Shown here in pieces: positions 58,713 to 64,000 of a stretch of DNA of 64,000 bases. The stretch is from Oxytricha trifallax. Lineage: Eukaryota > Ciliophora > Spirotrichea > Sporadotrichida > Oxytrichidae. Under the pieces are notes generated by a model. The model was not told where the DNA came from and ran no database searches. It saw nothing but the letters and a program-made list of their open reading frames with translations. The stretch is from positions 60,252 to 124,251 of the forward strand of contig ARYC01000705.1 of NCBI GenBank assembly GCA_000711775.1, written 5' to 3'. The translations under genes were made by a program, and so were the position numbers. The stretch's first letter is position 1. Every line of letters starts with the position of its first letter.

Positions 58713-59916
58713 TTTTTGGGTATTTGTGTATAACCTTGAAATAGTACCATTAAGTATGTCCCTTAGTATTGACATCGTTTTCCAAAAGTAAATTGTATTC
58801 TACGTTGTTTACTTTCATCGCTCTTCTCAAATTCCCATTTAAATCCAAAAAATATAGATAAATTTTCGTAAATTAACTTTTAGTTTTACAACAAATTCAA
58901 TAAACTTATTTAATTAAAACATAATTAACATTAAACTATTAATATTTTTTAAGTATTTTTTGGTTATTTTCAAACCTCGAATCAAATATCAATATGTTGT
59001 CTTGTTAAGGTACATTTATAGTATATTAATAATTTTATTGCGATGCTTACTAACTGCTATTTCCATTATTTATATTATTACCATTACTCTACCCACTTGC
59101 AATTTAACTACCTCCGAAATCCCTTTCTGGTTGAAATTTGGGAAGGTGTTTATATATAAATTTGTCAAAATCATTTTGGAAATCCCTCTCCCTGGGCTCC
59201 TTATGAAACAATCTATCAGCTTTAAGAATCTCCTCTCTGCTAAAAAGTATGTTAAAGTCTACTCTTTGTGGAGGGTTATTTTCTTAGTAATTCGTGAGGT
59301 GGGTATTACCCTTTATTCTTGCATGGGAATCGTAAACTACAACTCCACCGTGCTCTAATCTATGCAAAGCCTCTGAGTTTTATTGAAGTACTAGAGGGTC
59401 TTGGGCTTGTCTAGAGGAAAATAAAAAAGACATGTCACCGTCCTCTCCTCCAAGCTAATTCATAAATATAGGATAATTTTTTTTAAAATGAACTTCAAAA
59501 TTAACCCTTCCTCATGTCATTATATAATAGAATTAAGAGTAATAATTATAATTCATTCGATTTATAAGTTCTTCTTCTTATTATTCAGAGAAAGCAAGAG
59601 CAGAGTTTGAAGATGAGCTCATAGATTCAAAATATGAAGAATCAGAACCATCATCGTCCTCTTCTTCATCATTTTTGTTTTTAATATTTTTCCTGATGTC
59701 CGATACTGAGGATGATGAGCTCGATGTCATAATCGGTTAATTTTCATCAATCTCCTCAAGTTCCAAATTAGATTAATGTTTTAGAATATTATTTGTAACT
59801 TATTTGTGCATTTCAACTTCATTTGACTTGAATTTGCTAAATTATTACTACTTCATTGAATTTTGCTATTAAAATACAGAAGTTTTATCTTTAGTACCAA
59901 TATTTTATAAAATCAT
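58713..59916 (-). CDS. CCP/AGBL N-terminal MDSs, inverted relative to the rest
   Basis: Three MDSs, read leftwards: 59916-59549 (start candidate MILQNIGTKDKTS; acidic, Ser-rich), 59463-58966 and 58840-58691. Joins: pointer ATGAATTA (minus sense) and pointer AAAT. The second join makes LIFDSRFENGNLRRAMKV, then EYNLLLENDVNTKGHTQWYYFKV, the hallmark N-domain of cytosolic carboxypeptidases. After CCA-AAA-A a donor GTAAGATTTT begins at 58712. Its acceptor is on the plus strand at 48091-48092, reached through pointer AATTGTT (58691-58697, and 48058-48064 on the other strand). The frame is open upstream to about 59975, so the true start may be further up. Genes O/P, Q, R and S lie between the two halves. 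Confidence 0.88.
58841..58965. other. CCP IES (125 bp, pointer AAAT on the minus strand)
   Basis: Between ATTT (plus) at 58837-58840 and 58966-58969. Removal joins GAA-AAT to GGG-AAT, giving FENGNL. Confidence 0.8.
59464..59548. other. CCP IES (85 bp, pointer ATGAATTA on the minus strand)
   Basis: TAATTCAT (plus) at 59456-59463 and 59549-59556. Removal keeps the frame (NRMNQLGGEDGD). Confidence 0.8.
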
Positions 59917-59979
59917 ATCATCTGTTTATTGGCCTATTATATTGTTGTAAGGGGAATTAACAATGTCACTCCTAATTAA

Positions 59980-60260
59980 AAATAGAATTTTTTACAATAT
60001 TTTATATAGTTTTAAAGTATTTAATGTGACTAATGAGTTTTACATTATTTAGAAAGCTTTTTATTCTTTAATGTATATATAACTTTACCCAAGAATATGT
60101 TTTTAATAAAATATAGCTAACTTACTTATTATATTAATGTCCAGGACTATTATGCAAATTCATCACATGTTTAGTTGAATAATCGTCATCGTTTTATTAG
60201 ACTTAATATTGTAGAATACATTTCAATTTGGAAAATTAATTTTAATTAAATTTATTGTAA
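59980..60260. other. AT-rich spacer
   Basis: Upstream of the CCP N-terminal MDSs. No further coding block seen. Confidence 0.4.
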
Positions 60261-60374
60261 TACAAAATCGTGGCAGTTAAAGTTAGCAAATTCCAGCTAA
60301 TTATGAATTCTCTATCGAATCGAATGAGCCCTAGACCGCATAAAATGGCCAACTTTAACTGCCACGATTTTGTA
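60261..60374. repeat. 114-bp inverted-repeat hairpin element
   Basis: Arms of 26 bp (TACAAAATCGTGGCAGTTAA... and its complement at 60349-60374, one mismatch) around a 62-bp GC-richer loop. Stands out from AT-rich flanks. Could be a tiny MITE or a structured site. Confidence 0.75.
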
Positions 60375-60880
60375 ATTTTCCAAATTCAAATATATTTTTA
60401 CAATAATCTATTGATTCTCTGTGCAAGTTTAAAAATAAATAACAATATTTTTCCATAACACTTAGCAATAAAAATAATTAAAATACTACTCTAAGTTTGC
60501 AATTTTCTTTTAATTATTTGTCAGTCACACAAAATTATTTTGAATATTTTAATCATTTATTTCATTCATGGTTGATGATGGTTTATTCATTTTTAACTTT
60601 TAATAATGCTTAATCAATATATCTTAAAATAAAATTTACTAAAATTTAATTAAACAGCATTAAAAGCTCTTCGTTTTTAATAATTTTAATGAATTTATGC
60701 TTTAAATGGAAAAAATAAGAGAATATACTGATTGTAAAATTATAGTAAAAAAATGGTATGGGTTGTGTATTAATATTTGATTAGTTAATATTTACGATAA
60801 AATTTTGGGAATACTATCATTTCAGAAAACTTTTAAAATATTATTTTATTATGGACTCTCCAAATTAAATACAAATTATA
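60375..60880. other. AT-rich spacer
   Basis: No supported coding frame between the hairpin element and gene T. Confidence 0.4.
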
Positions 60881-60889
60881 TTGAATTTG

Positions 60890-63372
60890 TTTATAATTAC
60901 AAAACTAGTATTGATTGTGAGTATTGAATATGAGCTGCTCTTTCTATTATAAAATTCAAAACTTCTATTTACAGATTTATTTTTATAAACATGACTGTTT
61001 CTGCTATTTTATTTTAACTATGGAGAATAATTCTTATGATTATTGAGAGAATCTTTTTCTTGCTATAATTCATTACTTTTCTCTTACATTTAGAAATTTT
61101 GACCAGTCTTTACTTTGCTTTGTAAAATAACATGTATTTTATATTAATTATGAACTAAACATATATCAATTTGATATTAATATATATTTAAATTTGCTAC
61201 CATGATTTTGAACATGAATCAAATCTTGATTCATGTTATTCTATTATGTGAGATTCTTTGAAAAAGATAAATCTAAGAACATTTAAGATCTATGATGACC
61301 CTAATTCTTTGACAATAGTTTATTTTATTACAAGTCTTTTTAATCAAAAGGCTTTACTAGGCTGTATTTACTCTTACTTAAAGAATTTCTAGGTTTTTAC
61401 TATGATTTTAGTTGTGAAATGTTTGAGTTTGATGTGTTGAGAATTTTTGATGAACTTGAGCCATTTAGTTTGCTATCATTATTAAAATATAGAGATGAAT
61501 AATTATATAAGAATTAACCTCTAATAACTAGTTTTAATTAAAATCATACTTATATATGAAAGATCGGTTTTGATCTTTGACAGTAGTCCTAGTCGGTGTA
61601 ATTGAAGTGAAATTCTTTAAATTGCTTTAAGTAAAACTTGAGTTAATTGTATTATTAAATGTACCTCGCTATTACGAATTTAAAGTTGCATTAGCAAAAC
61701 TGCTACTAATTTAATTACGACTCTTAGTTCTTTTAGCTTCTAACGCTTTTATATGTTTCTGTTGAATTTAATTAATTTTCTCTCTATCAATCAAGAAAGA
61801 TGACGAAATTTTTGTCACTGCTTTGTCTTATATGGGCTTTTTGGTATTTTTATCATTGAAAGAAGTTTATAGCTCCAAATATCTTTTGAAAAAGTTAGGG
61901 TCCATTAAATCAGCTTTTTCAATTTTCTATTGGCTTGTGTTAATTGAAGTGGTTAAGTTCCTAGAACTTTGTAGTTTAACATTATTTATTTAATTTTGCA
62001 ATTTTTAAGATGGGTTTGATGTGCCTTTTGAAATATTTGTTTGTGAAGTATCGTTTTTTAATTATTATTCCGTATAAGTCTTTCTTAACTAATTCGCTCT
62101 GGTATCTTTAATTTGAGATTTTACAGGCTCATTATTTCTTTTCTAAGGTAGCGGTGAGATGGATTTTAAAAGCTGAGTATTAACTTTGCTTTGTATTGGA
62201 GATTTAAAATTAGCCTTTGAGTTATAGACAGCTATAGGTGGTATTTACTTTACAGGGGACTTTTATGAAGTTAAGCTAAAAAACGATTTAATTAAATAAA
62301 TATAAGCTAAAAGGTTTAGGGGTGACAATAGATGAATTAAGGTTTGGGTTTTTATTTTTGAAAGATTGCAGAAAAGTGTGCTTTTCCTAGTTTGTTATTC
62401 CTTTCTTTAAAGGAGTTATAGTTTCTTTACAGCTGGGCTTTGGAGAACCTTTTTAGATAAAACTACCTCCTATTTTCTTATCACTTTTATTGGCCTGGGG
62501 AGATTTGTTAAATACAGATTAACTTAATTTAATATCGTTTATGGTTTACTAAAGAATGTTGTCATTTCTGCTTGGACTTTTAAGTTGAAATGATTTTACT
62601 TAATTTTAATTTTACTAAGGCGACCCCAAGTTATTGACATAACGTTTTTATAATCTGTTTAAGTGACTCTAAGTTGAATTGAACTCTCTACTAGAATTAA
62701 GTTAGTTTTTGTGATTAATAGTGACCTCGTCTATAGTTGGAAGCTCTGTAGTAATTAAAATTTTCTCACATTAAATAAAAATTCAGCTATAATTATAAGA
62801 GACTTGAAGATTCTCCATTCATAAAATTAAAAAGTCTTGATGAAAGCCTTTTTTAAGGTGTTACCTATGCATTCTATTAATTAGGAAAAGTTTGAACATT
62901 TTATTCTGATCCATTGAAGTAACTTTTGATGTGATTGATATTATGGCTTTAATGAACATTTTGTGAAGCCTTACTTTCTTAAGGGGCTTTTATCAAATTG
63001 GGAGAGCCTTGTTATGATCTTTTTTTATATATCAAGATATATGTTTTAAATATTATCGTTTGTCAATTGATAAGAATGTAGAATCTTAAATACTATCTTT
63101 ACTTTTATTACATTTATTTGCTAAAAATGCTTCACAAAAAATAATATATGCTTTAAAAATATTTATGAAAGATTCAGAGGCAAAATAATTTACTACATTT
63201 TTTAGAGAGGAGCTATAAAAGTTCTCTCAAACCTAAACCTTCTCCTTCGGTATTTATCAGCACTCCCCGGCCTACTAGTTTTAAAGCTCTCAACTATGTA
63301 TACTTCTTCTAGAGGGTCACTAAATGAAACTGATTTCTTTCTTTCAGAGAGAGTTGGAGTAACGTTTCCCAC
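60890..63372 (-). CDS. Gene T: Ser/Asn/Gln/Lys-rich protein, incomplete at its N-terminal side
   Basis: Read leftwards. Block 63370-63190 carries GNVTPTLSERKKSVSFSDP, then SRPGSADKYRRRRFRFER; KSVSF is a possible PP1-docking (RVxF-type) motif. Further TGA-free blocks: about 63015-62790 (ASQNVHQSHNINHIKSYF), 62740-62290 (RYVNNLGSPQQNQNQVKSF), 62275-61550 (NDTSQTNISKGTSNPSQ; FLIDREKINQIQQKHIKALE), 61480-61200 and 61130-60900. Ser-Pro, Asn and Gln rich, with no globular motif. Long AT-rich breaks are IESs, unresolved. The upstream side runs into TBE4, so the start lies beyond it or beyond the window. Confidence 0.6.
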
Positions 63373-63375
63373 ATT

Positions 63376-64000
63376 AAAACCCCAAAACCCCTTAATGAGG
63401 TTTATAAGTGCTTTGATTTGTAGGGAATTTGTTAGGGGTTGGGGTTATTAATAGGTTTTAATGTGAAATTTATAGTAAATTTATTTAATTTAATCACTCA
63501 AAATGCACTTTTGGATCAAGTGGGAGAGGTCTGAAGTTTATCTTGCTTAACCACAACTCTATCTACTCTATTGTTATTTCTGATCTTGAGTTTGGTTTTA
63601 TTATTATTGACTCTGTCATTTGCTTCATTGATTGAGCACTCTTGTTTTGTCAATAAATTGCTTTATTCTTTGCCTTGCATCCTTCTCGCACCTTGTAGAG
63701 TAGTAATCGTTGCGAGGCATATCACACTCTATTATTATTGCTGCTAAAGCCCACACATCCCACTTTTAGTCTCCATCTCTCCAGTCTTCCCTTTCCGGAT
63801 AATATCCTGGAGTTCCCATTACACTTCCAAGCCTTGATACTTCCACTCTTAAGGCTCTGTTGAAATCAATAATTGTTACTGTTACTGGTGCAAAGTTCAA
63901 CATTATATTCTCAGGCTTGAGATCTCTGTGAACAAAGCCTTACTTATGAAGCTCTTTGATACCTTGTATAGCTTAGGTTGATATTAAAGCAAGCTATCTA
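63376..64000. mobile_element. TBE transposon 4, left end, continues past the window
   Basis: AAAACCCCAAAACCCCTTAATGAGG from 63376 (first C missing or changed; ATT just before), with subterminal sequence nearly identical to TBE2. Confidence 0.9.
63480..64000 (-). CDS. TBE4 57-kDa-type ORF, C-terminal kinase part (partial)
   Basis: Minus-strand homologue of the TBE2 kinase ORF, entering from the right window edge. Kinase loop HRDLKPEN near 63935-63910, then a DFN-type motif and GTPGYYPERE-like sequence. Truncated by the window, so its integrity cannot be judged. Confidence 0.7.

Noticed and set aside
58960..59358. 132-codon hydrophobic plus-strand ORF
   Set aside because: It is antisense to the CCP N-terminal MDS, whose minus frame matches the family. 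The hydrophobic look is a by-product of antisense reading.
1..64000. CRISPR arrays, bacterial operons, tRNA or rRNA genes
   Set aside because: No spaced direct-repeat array, no Shine-Dalgarno-type gene packing, and no cloverleaf or rRNA core noticed. The genetic code and gene structure are those of a ciliate germline.

Overview
The window is germline (micronuclear) DNA of an oxytrichid-type spirotrich ciliate, most likely Oxytricha/Sterkiella or a close relative. Three things in the sequence say so. (1) Every convincing reading frame uses TAA and TAG as glutamine and only TGA as stop. (2) Genes are cut into macronuclear-destined segments (MDSs) by AT-rich internal eliminated sequences (IESs), with short direct repeats (pointers) at each MDS end; removing an IES plus one pointer restores the frame. 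(3) Several TBE-type transposons are present, with termini beginning C4A4C4A4, encoding a DD34E transposase, a 22-kDa-type ORF and a zinc-finger/kinase ORF. Reading frames called with the standard code are mostly fragments or shadows.

Layout. 1-11.6 kb: a small secreted-protein gene (gene A, 190 aa) in five MDSs, spread over 10 kb because its first and last IESs hold TBE elements (1651-3134; 6740-~10520). 11.1-15.3 kb: a G-tipped MITE, an 809-bp near-perfect inverted repeat and coding fragments of another gene (B). 15.3-16.1 kb: gene C, an uninterrupted secreted-protein gene resembling A. 16.6-20.9 kb: a DENN-domain gene (minus strand) with introns. 21.6-27.8 kb: a dead TBE (TBE3) whose transposase gene is split by a full-length TBE (TBE2) with an ATT target duplication and an intact transposase. 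28.07-29.67 kb: a complete Merlin-type transposon with an apparently intact 370-aa DDE transposase and an 8-bp target duplication. 29.7-32.8 kb: AT-rich, one more MITE. 32.8-37.3 kb: MDS clusters of unknown genes (G, H). 38.7-45.9 kb: three genes (I; J, RibD-reductase-like; K). 46.1-47.9 kb: a mitochondrial ribosomal mL54-like gene and ARL6, head to head. 48.1-50.7 kb: the catalytic part of a cytosolic carboxypeptidase (CCP/AGBL). 50.8-58.6 kb: Q/N-rich genes O/P, coiled-coil gene Q and small membrane-protein genes R and S. 58.7-59.9 kb: the N-terminal MDSs of the same CCP, on the opposite strand. 60.9-63.4 kb: gene T (minus). 63.4 kb to the end: the left part of a fourth TBE.

The most striking feature is the CCP gene. 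Its N-terminal MDSs lie inverted about 8-10 kb from the rest, with other genes' precursors in between. The junction falls inside an intron whose donor and acceptor are on opposite strands in the germline. Assembling all MDSs by their pointers gives one TGA-free frame of 1146 codons. ARL6 and the tubulin-deglutamylating CCP are both ciliary proteins, but they should become separate macronuclear chromosomes, so their proximity need not mean co-regulation.

All translations and joins were done by hand. Joins stated with pointers keep the frame and were length-checked for gene A, mL54, ARL6 and CCP. Boundaries given as approximate are uncertain by tens of bases.
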